A stretch of 64,000 nucleotides of DNA from Silene latifolia (taxonomy: Eukaryota > Streptophyta > Magnoliopsida > Caryophyllales > Caryophyllaceae): NCBI RefSeq assembly GCF_048544455.1, contig NC_133534.1, forward strand, positions 86,209,637-86,273,636, written 5' to 3'. A model generated the notes under the pieces. The model saw only the letters and a list, made by a program, of their open reading frames with translations. It searched no databases and was not told the origin of the DNA. A program made the position numbers and the translations under genes. Position 1 is the first letter of the stretch, and each line of letters opens with the position of its first letter. Positions 11,557-22,431 of the stretch are shown in pieces.

Positions 11557-11984
11557 AATATGACATGAATTATCAATCTATACAATATTGTTAAAAGGCT
11601 ACTTAAAGCATTTAATTTTTAATCCACGTGTATTTTTTCTATTGGTTAATAATAATTCACTTATATTAATTACTTGATTATCTAACTAGAAATAATCTCT
11701 AAATACCATGTGTTACATACTTATAAATATTAACAAAAAAAAAATTAGTTGTAAAAAAAAACAAATTAATACAAACTCTTTATTTTCCTTTCATAAATTT
11801 GTATCAACTGCCTTTTCATTTAACTTTTATTTTTTTTATTTAATATATTGTCTTTTTGTTTTTCCTCACAATTATTATACTGTGTATTTATTTTACCATA
11901 ATTTTTTTATCCCCCTTAGTTCACAAAACATTCTTCTTCTCTCAAATAAGTTCTTGAAATTAATTAGATAATTAATTACAAAAA

Positions 11985-14758
11985 TCTATATATAATTATA
12001 ATAGAGAAACCATTACACATCATCTATGATACGTGTCGACTTCTGGAGCAAAATTTTCCTGCCTACTCTAATAATTCTTTTAGGTGTAACCCTAATGTTA
12101 GACTGCTTAACAGCCGCCTAAACAAAAATTAAAAATAACCTTTCTCTCCCTCATGTTTTACCAAATCATCTGTTTACCCCCTTCTCCCTCTTCTCACACG
12201 TTATCTTCAATTATTTATTTCTCTTTTGCATGCGTCCTACTCCTACTTCTTCAACAAAAAAAGGCATTGCTCTATAATGGAGTTAGAGAAAGAGTTTGAA
12301 GATTAGGGGATTTAGCGCTGAATTTGTTCATTTTGTTGCTATTTGTTCAAGTTAGTTATCCCCAACACGTCGTTTCAAATTAGGAGAAAATGCCCATTAC
12401 GATTTTTTGTGGAAATTTTCTGTCTGATTTACACAATTTCTTTGAAAATGCATGCTATCGTTATTGTCTACTATATTCATATCAATTCATTGTCGCTCAC
12501 CATTGTGGAGCTTCTTTGATTGAGTTCAAGGTTATGGCAAAAAGGTAATTTACTATATTGTTTGGGTTTAATCTTCATATTAATTAGTTCACTGCCGTTT
12601 TAATCAATCAATTATACTCCCTCCGTTCCCATCATTTATTTACCTTTGATTAAATACCCCTCACAAAGAATAAGAAAGGCAAATAAATGATTGAGACACG
12701 CGGAGTAGTCCGTGTATTTTGTTTGAATGCTTTGAATTTAGATGATTCTGGATCACTCTTGAAAATTTGACCTTTGTAGAATTGTTTTTTTTTTCTATGT
12801 GAGCTGAAAAATGATGATGAGTATACCTTCAATTAGTGTGACAATGTGCTTCTTTTAAGTTTCAGATATTGATGGAGGTTTAAATTGTCAAATTGTCGTG
12901 TTTAATTTAAGAGTTTGAATTTTTAATGGAGCTTAAGATTTATGGTTCTTTGAATCAGAATCAAAATTAATATTCAAGGCTCATCAATCGTAAATACGTA
13001 CAAATGTTATATTTTTAACACAAATTCTTATTTAAGACGACACTAAGTATCATACCATTTGCGGATATAAAACAAATACTCCCTATGTTGCTTTTTTCTA
13101 TGCATTCTTATATCCACAAATATCGTCTTAAATTTAAGACGGATAGTTTCTTCTTAAGGAAAATTTATTGTATCTTTAAACTTAAACTCTAGGTGGGTTA
13201 GTGATCTTAAAATCGCTGCTCTTTTTTTTTACGATCATTTTTCTCAAGTTTTTGTGCTCTATAAATGATTTACAAGATCACCTTGTGTTTCTCAATATTG
13301 TTTTATTTGTTCAGAGTTGACATGTATTAACGATAAGTCGATAACTATTGTTATTCCAAAGTTGTGATCGACTCCAGTATTGTCGTAAACTCTACTCCTA
13401 CAAGTTTTAATTTATGATCCTAAAGTTCTCGCTAAAAATACTCCTTAGGAGACTTGATATTGTACTATAGAATACATCTCCAAACCGTCTCATAGTCTCA
13501 TGCAATACGGTCTACACAGAGGAGTACTTATTTGTACAAATATAGCCTTTGAATTTGGAGTCCATATCTTCTTCAAATTTTTTTTCTATCCATTTCTTTT
13601 CATAACTTTCTACTATACGGAGATAAATTTAGCTCAACTCCATTTATTAGAAGCTTTTTTAAAAATTAAAAATTCATCATTTTGGGAGAGGTATTGAAAC
13701 AACACAAATTAAACAAATAGCAAGATTGGTTGTCTCTCATTGTTTATTAGCACCTAGAGTGTCCGCCACCATTGACGCCAAATCCATTCTTACAAACCGT
13801 CCGTTTCTTTCGACAATCAGAATCTCCAAGGGTTTTCAAGTCTATGTGGACACCATTTCAACAAATAGTTTTAATTCTGACTCAAAATGATAAATTTTTT
13901 ATTTTTAAACATTATTTTAAAAAATGATTCCATTTATTATCCGAAGTTCTAACTGTTACATCATTCGAATACATAATCGATAATCATATGTATAAACCAC
14001 ATTATGCCATTGTCAATGTTGGCACTCTTACCTTAGTTGCCAATTAATGGTCTAACGTATTGTTTTGTTTTGTTTATAGGACATGGAATCAAGTATCCAC
14101 GCAATTCATGGATTATACAATCAGTTGTATATGTCGTAAGGTGTAGAAAGTATCCGAGATTTGTGTTAAATAATATGGGCTTTATTAGAAAGTATTGAAC
14201 TTATCCATTTACATATTAAAAAAATGAACTTTGAATTAGCTCAGAAAAAATATATATATAAGCTCAGATTCTTATACCTAGATTGTACAATGTTTATGGT
14301 ACAACTGGATGTATAATCCTATTTATGGTATTCATGGGGCACATAACATTCTTTATCTTGTGCTTTTCTATTACACCATCAAAGTTAGGGGAAACAGTAT
14401 TCTGGAGTTATTTAATATTAAGTTATGATTTACAATATCTCTCTCACTCAAATATTGATTTTTTTATTTTTATCAAATTTAAGACAGGGGGATTGATTTT
14501 ACAATATAAAAAAAAAAAGATAATGTAAGATGAACTACGATAATTGGGCAACTGGAAAAAGATGGTCATGAATAAACTATAAGGGCATGATGATGAGAAT
14601 GGAAGATTACTGCAATGAATAAAGAATATACAATTGGCGTGATTACTTCCAGCATGTTGACAATATTGTTATACCATTTTTCTTATAACTATAAAATTTA
14701 AACGTCTATTTATAAGAACTATGTATGCCCGTGCAATTTTGCACGGGTTCTAAGCTAG
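11985..14758 (+). mobile_element. non-autonomous Helitron, 2.8 kb, plus strand
   Basis: The 5' end is TCTATATATAATTATAATAG at 11985 after an A. The 3' end is CTAG at 14755-14758 before a T. A terminal hairpin CCCGTGCAA/TTGCACGGG lies at 14728-14747, eight bases before CTAG. The empty site survives in the second duplication copy near 26447-26456, where the two flanks are joined without the insert, confirming both ends. There is no Rep/helicase ORF. The interior contains a small Stowaway-like MITE and AT-rich sequence. I recognised no captured exon, although the region around 12250-12560 has a more gene-like composition. Confidence 0.88.
12617..12705. mobile_element. Stowaway-like MITE, about 89 bp
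   Basis: The element starts CTCCCTCCGTTCCC and ends ACACGCGGAG. The inner arms pair (ATCATTTATTTACCTTT against its near complement at about 12672-12691). TA flanks both sides (12615-12616 and 12706-12707), as expected for Tc1/mariner-type Stowaway elements whose ends read CTCCCTCC. The right terminus is diverged. It is nested in the Helitron. Confidence 0.7.
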
Positions 14759-15113
14759 TTTCCTTATATAAATATTACAACAATCATATTTTTCATTTTT
14801 ATCCAAAAAGTTGGTAGGTAAAGTATGCATATATAATCAAATGAATTATTTAAGTTTTTTATTCTTATTATGTTTTGAATTAATTAATAGTTATAATCTT
14901 ATTTAGTTATTATTATTTTTTTTGTATTGAAATTTCAGGAGGATGACATACTCACATATCAATAACATTGCATGAAATTTAGAAATAATGGTTATGGAAC
15001 ATCTTTGTAATTTTCTTTTGACTTGAATATTGTTAAAAGGCTACTTAAAACATTTAATTTTTAATCCACGTGTAATTTTTCTATTGGTTAATAATAATTT
15101 ACTTATATTAATT

Positions 15114-16860
15114 TGATGCGACCATAATTGGCGCATATTTAGCCCCCGAATTACCATTGTTTCCATGCTTTTTAGTGCCTATTTGGGTCATTTCTTATCT
15201 TTAGTTCTTTGTTTTGCATATTCTTTGAGATTTTGATCCCTTGGTAGGAAAGGAGTAAGAATCTTGCATTTTCATGGCAAAACGAGGCTAAATTGATTGT
15301 ATTCAATGACCAAGCATCAAGGAGAGACAAGACTAGAAGGCCTTTGTACATATTATAGTAGAAGGACATTGTTGAGAAAAGGATCCTTGAGTCCCCAAGG
15401 AAATCCCCAAGGAATTCATGAAGAAAAGAAGAAGAAAAGTTGCTGCCAGACAATCCGAACGGATTGTACACAATCCGTCCGTCCGCCCTCGCCAGTCCGA
15501 GCGTCCTTCAAAGGAATCCGCTCGGATTCCACCTCGCCAATCCGAGCGTCTTGACCAAGAATCCGCTCGGATTCTCCAGCCCAAATCCGGCCGTCCCGAC
15601 TCCCATCCGTACGGATTGCAGTACAGCACGTTTTTGTTCTTCAAGCCACGATAAGAGAAGCCCTTCTCTCGGACAATACCGGAGTCTCCTTGCTCAACTT
15701 AAAAAGTGTAATTACTAGTTTAGCCCTTAGTTAACCCTAATGCATCCTCCTAATTTCCACTATAAATACCCCATTAGTCTAATTAGAGGAGGATGTTCTT
15801 CTTATCAATAATTAGTGTAGTTAATATCAATCAAATCTCTCTTCAATATTGTAATCAAATATTAATCAAGTTTTAATTCAAGTTTTAGTTCTTCAATCTC
15901 TCTCTTGTTCTTCCTTTATTTTGGGTAATTAGAAGATTATTGGGTTTATTGGGAGATTGACAACCTTCCATCAATCATCAAGTTCTTCTATTATTCTTTG
16001 CATCTTTATTATTGGAATCATTAGTAGGTATAATCTCTTAATCCCTTTTTAATTATTGCTAATTACTTTCATTTATTCATCATGTTTCATTATGTTAGTA
16101 TGATTGACAACCTTTCTAGCATGATCAATATGATAATGAGTGAGTAGTCTCTTAGCTAGGGTTTAATGGGTGATTAGGGGAAACCAACATGGGGAATGAT
16201 TCATGCTTAAATTAATATGCTTTCATATCTTATTTGCTTGCTTGTTTTGATCTTAATACATGCACATGTTATATTTGATGAAATGCTAAGCCTATGAATC
16301 CTTGCATTTACTATCATCTTCTATCCTTTCAACTTGACTTGTAAGACATAAACCAACTCGAGTCTTGTTAGACCATGCATGTGTTGAGTAGGAAAGATTA
16401 AGTCGACTTGTAGGTGTTGTACAATCTAATCGATTCGGCTCCGGGACCCAAACTTTCCTAGGATTGTAAGATATAAACCAACTCAATCCATCACAACAAT
16501 AATTGCTTGCTTATATTTTGAGAACATGTTTGTATGATCATATCCCATGAATCCCCTATGAACCCATGACACCCTAGTGCTTTTAATCAATTGTTTACAC
16601 CCCTTATTTTATTCATCTTGCTAGTTTACTTTCATTGTTATTTTAGTTTAGTAACCTTCTACATCAATCAAATTTGTGACACCCCTAGACACCACTAGTT
16701 ACAATAGAATTCTCATTTCAATACCCGTCCCTTGGGATCCGACCTTTACTTGCCTCTTTGCTAATTGTAGAGTTGCTCGTGGAGTATAAATTGTGTTTTG
16801 TATCGACCATTGACCAACGACCACATATGCTTAATTGTGAACACCAAATGGCTCCGATCA
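15114..16860 (+). repeat. 5' LTR of the Athila-like element (copy 1)
   Basis: 1747 bp, TG...CA, matching 24373-26119 almost base for base. It includes a cluster of AATCCG/CGGATT palindromic motifs (15450-15620). The many small frames inside it are identical in both LTRs and are not genes. Confidence 0.95.
15450..15620. repeat. palindromic motif cluster AATCCG-NN-CGGATT in the 5' LTR
   Basis: About eight variants lie within 170 bp. They include the palindromes AATCCGAACGGATT, GAATCCGCTCGGATTC (twice) and ATCCGTACGGAT, and half-motif forms such as AATCCGAGCGTC, AATCCGTCCGTC and AATCCGGCCGTC. The 3' LTR carries the same cluster at about 24709-24880. A second cluster of the same motif precedes the second ORF. 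Confidence 0.85.
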
Positions 16861-16864
16861 AAAA

Positions 16865-16882
16865 TGGCGCCGTTGCCGGGGA
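16865..16882 (+). promoter_or_regulatory. primer-binding site of the Athila-like element
   Basis: TGGCGCCGTTGCCGGGGA lies four bases after the 5' LTR end. It would pair with the 3' end of a tRNA, by family precedent tRNA-Asp, to start minus-strand DNA synthesis. The equivalent site in copy 2 (39562-39579) differs at two positions. Confidence 0.85.
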
Positions 16883-16972
16883 CGGTGTTTAATTGATTTA
16901 AGATTTCTTTTATTGTTTTTAGTTGTGTCTTTTTCACCTTGGGGAAGTAAAACTCCTCAAGGTTTGTTCTAA

Positions 16973-19795
16973 TTGTTTTCGAGTTGTTTGATATTTTGCA
17001 TGTCTAGAAGGTTACAAAGAAATTTGTTACCTTTTGACCTTGAAATCGAAAGAACCTTGACGAATAATAGGAGACTTGTTAGGAGGAATTTGGGAGGTGT
17101 TGGTGAAGTTGTTCAACCCACTAGTGAGTTTGTCAATCCTTTCGCAATAGAAGGAGAAGATAACCCATTAAACAATACCCCACAAAATCCACCTACAATG
17201 CCTAAATTCTCATCACACTCTATACCCACCGAGGAGGATCTACCAAATGGTACTCCTACCCCACAACATCTCACCGGAAATTTTATTGCCAAGTCCGCCT
17301 TCATCCAACTAGTTGAGAGGAGCCAATTCGGGGGAATGCCTAGTGAGGACCCTCATTCTCATATGGAAATCTTTTGCGATTATTGTGAAGCTATCTCTCA
17401 AACGGGCGTGACTCAAGACCAAATAAGATGGGTCTTATTTCCTTTTTCGTTAATCGGCACCGCAAAGCAATGGTTGAAGGGCCTTGATAAGGCCACCCTT
17501 GGAATAGATTCTTGGAAGAAGCTAGCTCTAGCTTTCTACAAAAAATTCTACCCACCGGAAAAGACTAACATGCTAAGAGCTCAAATTACGGGTTTTAAGC
17601 AAAGGGATGAAGAATCTTTGTATGAAGCTTGGGAGCGGTTCAAAGGTATTTGTCGCTCATGTCCTCACCATGGACTTAGCGAATGGTTTTTAGTGCAACA
17701 ATTTTGGAATGGTTTATATGAAGATTCAAGGAACATTCTCAATATGGGATCAAATGGAATGTTCACCGAAGTTGATGACAATCAAACATGGAACAAGATT
17801 GAGGAAATGGCGGTCCATATTTCACAATATAGTAGGCCTCGCAAGGCTACTAGAGGAGGAAAGTATGAAGTGGACACCGTGACTCAATTAGGTGCTCAAC
17901 TTAGTGCTCACATTGACACAATCAACTTGAAGTTTGAACAAGCTATGGCTAGGCTTGAGGAAAAATCAAAAACATCAAAGCATCATGTCAATGCCATGAC
18001 GGCATCCTCATCAATCCCAAGCGGGATATGTGAGAATTGTGGAACCCTGGGTCATGACTCAAGTGAATGTAGGGGAACAACCGAACAAGTTAATGCTTTC
18101 CAAGCTTACAAAAGTGGTACCCCTTATTCAAATTTTTACAATGAAAACACCAAGTTCCATCCAAATCTCTCATACAAAAGCCAAAATGTTCAAAACCCTC
18201 AAACAACATACACTCCACCACCCATGAGAAATCAAAATCAAAGACCCTTTTACAATCAAAACCAAGGTTACCAAAATCAAAATCCATACAATCACCAAAA
18301 TGACCAAGGTTTTGATGTCCAAAAAGCGGTCCTCCAAATGCAAAAGAATCAACAAGAATTTTTCACTCAAATGCAAAAAGATAGCCAAGCAAAAGATACC
18401 ACCATCAACAACATTCTAGCTCACACCAAGATGTTGGAAACACAATTGACTCAACTAGCATCTTCAAGCTCACAAAGACAAAAGGGGCAATTACCACCTC
18501 AAAGTAATCCCCCTAGACATGAAACGGTTAGTGCCATTCACTTGAGAAGTGGTACAAGATATGAAGCACCAAAGGAGCAAGTTGAGAATGAAGTTGTGAA
18601 AGCTAGTGAAAAGGAAGAAATTGTGCAAAGTCCCAAAGAAGGGGAATCATCAAAAGAAGAAAGTTCAAAGAAAAATGAAGACAAAGCCAAAGAGAAGGAG
18701 CCCATTGTGGTTAGACTTCCTTTTCCAAGTCGTCAAGCCAAGCCCAAATTTGATGATCAACTTGGAAAGTTCATGGAAATTGTGAAGAACTTAGAAGTCT
18801 CAATTCCTTTCACGGAATTAATCAATCACGTTCCGGCCTATGCAAAGTACATGAAAGATATCCTCACAAAGAAGAAGTCAATCCGGAAACTTGAGACTAT
18901 CGCCTTCACTAAGGTGAGTAGTGCAATACTTCAAGGGAGTTCACCTCCAAAGTTAAAGGATCCGGGAAGCTTCTCAATACCGTGTACCATTGGCGACACA
19001 ACGATCAACAAAGCCTTATGTGATCTAGGGGCTAGTGTGAGTGTCATGCCGTACTCGGTAAGTAAAAGGTTGGGAATGGGAGAGCTTAAGTGCACCAATA
19101 TCACTCTTCAAATGGCCGATAGATCGACGAAGACACCATTAGGGATATGGGAAGATGTCCCCGTGCGAATTGGGAAGTTTTTCATCCCGGTGGACTTTGT
19201 CATTGTTGATATGGAGGAAGATTCCAACATTCCAATCATCTTAGGAAGACCTTTCCTACACACCGCGGGTGCGGTGATTGATGTGAAACATGGAGAGCTC
19301 ACTCTAGAAGTGGGAGATGAAAGCATAACTTTTAATCTTGACAAGACCATGAGAGCTCCTCGTTTGCATGAGCCATGTTTCATGATTGATCATTATAATA
19401 GGAAAGATGAAAGGAAGAAATCGGAACTCCAATGGAGGAAGAAAATTGAAGATGCTCCATTCAAAGAGCAAGTGAATTGTGACAAGGAGAGCTTGCAAAG
19501 CTCATCAAAATCAACCAAGGAAGAAGATGATGGCCTCATTGGCCAAGAGAAGAAATTGGGAGAGTTGTTTCCATCTAAGCAAGAGATTTTCAATGATCAA
19601 CTCAATGAAGTTTGTGGTCTTTGGGACGACGAATTTGAAGGGATCTTTAATCCCTACATTGGGCATGCCATCGATCATGATCAACAACAAGAGCCACGGT
19701 CTATTGAGGACCTCTACCACAACAATGAACAAGCTTTTGATTACTTCTTTAAGGTGTTGAGCAACATCAACAACACCTTGAACATGCCCCCTTGA
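16973..19795 (+). CDS. Gypsy gag-protease polyprotein of the Athila-like element
   Basis: An intact frame of 940 codons. The likelier start is the internal Met at 17000 (MSRRLQRNLL), because copy 2 conserves MSRR at its own equivalent position. Residues about 110-260 form a Retrotrans_gag capsid domain (GMPSEDPHSHMEIFCDYCE, KQWLKGLDKATLG, FYPPEKTNMLRAQITGFKQR). A CCHC knuckle (CENCGTLGHDSSEC) sits near residue 353. A Gln/Asn-rich linker and a lysine/glutamate-rich segment follow. The retropepsin domain begins near residue 684 (DLGASVSVMPYS) and continues to IILGRPFLHTAGAVIDVKHG. The protein should assemble particles that package the RNA, and the protease should cleave gag. It ends in a stop with no pol continuation in any frame. 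The intact frame and near-identical LTRs suggest it may still be expressed. Confidence 0.93.
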   Translation: MFSSCLIFCMSRRLQRNLLPFDLEIERTLTNNRRLVRRNLGGVGEVVQPTSEFVNPFAIEGEDNPLNNTPQNPPTMPKFSSHSIPTEEDLPNGTPTPQHLTGNFIAKSAFIQLVERSQFGGMPSEDPHSHMEIFCDYCEAISQTGVTQDQIRWVLFPFSLIGTAKQWLKGLDKATLGIDSWKKLALAFYKKFYPPEKTNMLRAQITGFKQRDEESLYEAWERFKGICRSCPHHGLSEWFLVQQFWNGLYEDSRNILNMGSNGMFTEVDDNQTWNKIEEMAVHISQYSRPRKATRGGKYEVDTVTQLGAQLSAHIDTINLKFEQAMARLEEKSKTSKHHVNAMTASSSIPSGICENCGTLGHDSSECRGTTEQVNAFQAYKSGTPYSNFYNENTKFHPNLSYKSQNVQNPQTTYTPPPMRNQNQRPFYNQNQGYQNQNPYNHQNDQGFDVQKAVLQMQKNQQEFFTQMQKDSQAKDTTINNILAHTKMLETQLTQLASSSSQRQKGQLPPQSNPPRHETVSAIHLRSGTRYEAPKEQVENEVVKASEKEEIVQSPKEGESSKEESSKKNEDKAKEKEPIVVRLPFPSRQAKPKFDDQLGKFMEIVKNLEVSIPFTELINHVPAYAKYMKDILTKKKSIRKLETIAFTKVSSAILQGSSPPKLKDPGSFSIPCTIGDTTINKALCDLGASVSVMPYSVSKRLGMGELKCTNITLQMADRSTKTPLGIWEDVPVRIGKFFIPVDFVIVDMEEDSNIPIILGRPFLHTAGAVIDVKHGELTLEVGDESITFNLDKTMRAPRLHEPCFMIDHYNRKDERKKSELQWRKKIEDAPFKEQVNCDKESLQSSSKSTKEEDDGLIGQEKKLGELFPSKQEIFNDQLNEVCGLWDDEFEGIFNPYIGHAIDHDQQQEPRSIEDLYHNNEQAFDYFFKVLSNINNTLNMPP

Positions 19796-20840
19796 CATCT
19801 CATCAAGAATGAGAGTTTGGTGGAGTCCTCCCTAAACCACCACTTGTAAATATTTCTAACTCCCTAACTTGCTTTTCAATTTTTGTATTGCATTTTTGTC
19901 ATTTTTGGATTTTATTTACTTTGATCAAAATAATTGTCATGAAAAGAGAGAAGTGAGGGAGGGATTAACAATTTTAATTGATGTGTAGTGCTTTACCTTA
20001 GTGTGGGGATGGCAATTGCCTAGACTATTCATGCCTTAGTAGTGCCCCCACAATGAAGAACACAAGATTTGAAAGAAAGAAAGAAAGAATGATAAAGGAA
20101 TGCGTTTGTGCACGGATGGAACTGAATCCGTGTACACAAGGACCAATCCGAGCGGATTCCTGAGAATCCGCCCGTCTGAAGATGATCCGAGCGTCCTGCT
20201 GAGAAGACGCCCGTCTTGGGTCATCTTTGAAATTGCAAAATTCTTGACTGTTGAAGAATCCGAGCGGATTTCTGGAAAGACGCCCGTCTCACAGAATCCG
20301 TCCGTCTTGTGCATAATCCGCCCGTCTTGCAGCTGGGAAAAACAAAGAAAAATCTCTGGATAGAAATTCGTCCGTCCCGCACAAAATCCGCCCGTCTCAC
20401 ATATAGAATCCGAGCGGATTCCCCAGAATCCGCCCGTCTCTAGGCGGGATTTTTGAAAATTTGAAGCTGAAGAATCCGCACGGATTGCGCCCAATCCGCA
20501 CGGATTGTCCCTGCGTTTTGAAAGTGTCGACCTCTTTAAATACCCATCCCACCTTCATTCATTCATTTATTCATTCATAAACACTACCCATAACAACAAA
20601 ACCCTCATCCTCTCCATCTCAAAAACAAAAACCCTCAACAAAACTCACCAAAATCAAATCAAACCACCCTTCAAACAACAAATCAATCACTCCATCTTCA
20701 ATAACAATCAAAACCAAGCACAAAATCTTCACCTTTGAGTCGATTTTTGATTTTATAAAGGCAAAGCCTTTCACCTTCAAATCGATTTGGGCATTCTACA
20801 AATTGAAGATTTTTGACTCTTTACTTGGTTAGTTCATCAA
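19796..20840 (+). other. spacer between gag-protease and ORF2 with motif array
   Basis: About 1 kb occupies the place where reverse transcriptase, RNase H and integrase would normally lie. It has no pol remnant. It includes the sentence-like block AGTTTGGTGGAGTCCTCCC just after gag (shared with copy 2 near 59920), the AATCCG motif array (20115-20510), and an A/C-rich leader (20560-20740) before the ORF2 start. Confidence 0.7.
20115..20510. repeat. AATCCG-NN-CGGATT / CCGCCCGTCT motif array upstream of ORF2
   Basis: At least a dozen motif copies occur in 400 bp. Palindromic forms are AATCCGAGCGGATT (three times) and AATCCGCACGGATT (twice). Half-palindromic forms are AATCCGCCCGTCT, AATCCGTCCGTCT, GATCCGAGCGTCC and GACGCCCGTCT. 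The core is the one used in the LTR cluster. The array ends about 330 bp before the ORF2 ATG, a position that suits an internal promoter or enhancer. Confidence 0.85.
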
Positions 20841-22431
20841 ATGGCAAGAACAAAGGGAGCAACAAAGGCAACAAAGGCACCAAAAGCAAAGGCTCTCTCT
20901 CAAAGACAAAAAGCTCTACAAACAAAGAAAGCTTTGGCAATGGTGGTAGCAACACCAAGCTTGGAAGTACAACAACAACAAACTTCTATGGGAGCATCAC
21001 CTTCTACTCCGGTAATCGATCAACTCTTACATTATCCGGAGGTAACTTTCATCTCCGATACCCATAGAAATTCATTTGTCAAGTTTGCTATGAAACAAAT
21101 CCAATCCACCAAATTCATATGTCAAGATGCTTTAGAGAAGTTAGGTGTTCTTGAACAAACAAGAGTCTTTTTCAATGTCATGGGTTTAAAGAAATTGTTT
21201 GAAATGAAGGAAGTAACATACCCCTCCCTTGTCTTGGAATTCTTAAGTTCTTTAAAAGTGACAAAAGTTGAGAATAGGGAAAATATTGAGTTTCGTCTAG
21301 CTAACACTAGTAGACGCATTACCTTTCCGGAATTGGGTGGAATTTTGGGTCTTAGCGATGCACATTAAATATTATAAGCAATATGGTAAGTATGACCCCG
21401 AGCCTCTTTGGGAGGCAATCTCCGGGAGGAAATTTGAAGATTTTCATGCTTGTCGTTCTCTTTTGGTCCATCATCCGGGCATAAGAGTATGGCACAAAGT
21501 TGTGGGAAATACCATAATTGCTAGAAAAGACACCAATCATTTCACGGGACTCGATTTTATTCTCCTTGAATCAACTTTGAATATTGAAAGAATTCACACC
21601 AAGCCTTACAATTCTTTGAGGCTATTGGTTGATAGATGGCTCCATGTAGATAGTGGGAAGAAGGGTCAAACCGTTATTGTTAATGGCGGCCTTGTCACGG
21701 TCCTAGCCAAGCACTTTGATCCTAATTTCAATAAGGATAGAAAGTACAAGGCAAAGGAAGGTGGCCATCTTATTGATATGTCCATCATGATTAACAAGTT
21801 TAAGTGGATTGCTCACAATCCCCTTGACAACAAGTATGGGTGGCTTACTAGTGAGGCTCGATCATTCACTTTACCCGCCAAGATTTGCCGTCTTAGTGTC
21901 CACCGGGCCAACTATTTACTTCCCCTATCCAAGGAAGCCGAGTACATCATTCAACAACAAAAGGGTGATCATGAGACTCCCTCCTCTTCCATTGTTATAC
22001 CACCTTACCCCTTTGAATATGAAGAGTTCAAACCGCAAGGAGTTGAAATTGGAAAAGACTATGTCACTCTCCTTATGCAAGCCATGCACAAGCAAGCTTA
22101 TGAAGATCGAAAGAATGCTTATTTGGCTCAATATCCTCCCCTCTTACATCTAGCTAGGCAAGGACTCCTTGATCCATCTTGTCCTTTGCCTAGTTGGGCG
22201 GATAAAGAAGCCTTATTTCCGGGTGCATCTAGGGACGTGGTGGAAGACAATGAGGTTGTTGGAAATGGTGAAGAATTTGATGATAACATTGAAGAAGAAG
22301 CAAGTGGAGATGATGAAGGAGATGGTGAAGATGATGATGAAGAAAGTGATGAAGAAAGTGCCAAGGAAAGTGGCAATGTGACCACTTCTCATGAGGGAAG
22401 TGGTGATGATGATAGCATGATGGAAGACTAG
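20841..22431 (+). pseudogene. second ORF (ATHILA ORF-1-like protein), one frameshift
   Basis: The start at 20841 (MARTKGATKATKAPKAKALS) is supported by a matching start in copy 2 (MVRTKGGNKATK at 60895). The first segment runs to 21368. The frame then shifts by +1 between about 21337 and 21368, and the rest is open to 22431, about 530 residues in total. The N-terminus is strongly basic. The middle contains EFLSSLKVTKVENRENIEFR, LWEAISG, HHPGIRVWHKVVGNTIIARK and VNGGLVTVLAKHF, a pattern like the Athila ORF-1 family of plant Gypsy elements. The C-terminal 60 residues are almost all Asp, Glu, Ser and Gly. No membrane segment or enzyme motif is visible, so an envelope role is not supported. Its function is unknown. 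Conservation in both copies without pol suggests it matters to the element. Confidence 0.7.

Larger units (their letters stand above)
11584..15026. repeat. tandem duplication unit, copy 1 (split by a Helitron)
   Basis: The segments 11584-11984 and 14759-15026 together form about 0.67 kb, starting AATATTGTTAAAAGGCTAC and ending near CTTTTGACTTG. The same sequence follows directly at 15027-15113 plus 26125 to about 26700 with minor substitutions, so it is a direct tandem duplication. Copy 1 lacks the LTR element found in copy 2, and copy 2 lacks the Helitron found in copy 1. Each copy therefore serves as the other's empty site. No coding function was recognised. Confidence 0.8.

Noticed and set aside
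15172..15718. Several overlapping ORFs on both strands, repeated at 24430-24976
   Set aside because: They lie inside the LTRs and are identical only because the LTRs are. The residues come from the AATCCG motif array. No codon or domain evidence.
20100..20510. CRISPR-like array of short palindromes
   Set aside because: Motifs are 12-16 bp, irregularly spaced and lie in a plant retroelement with no cas genes. They are better explained as element-internal motif arrays.
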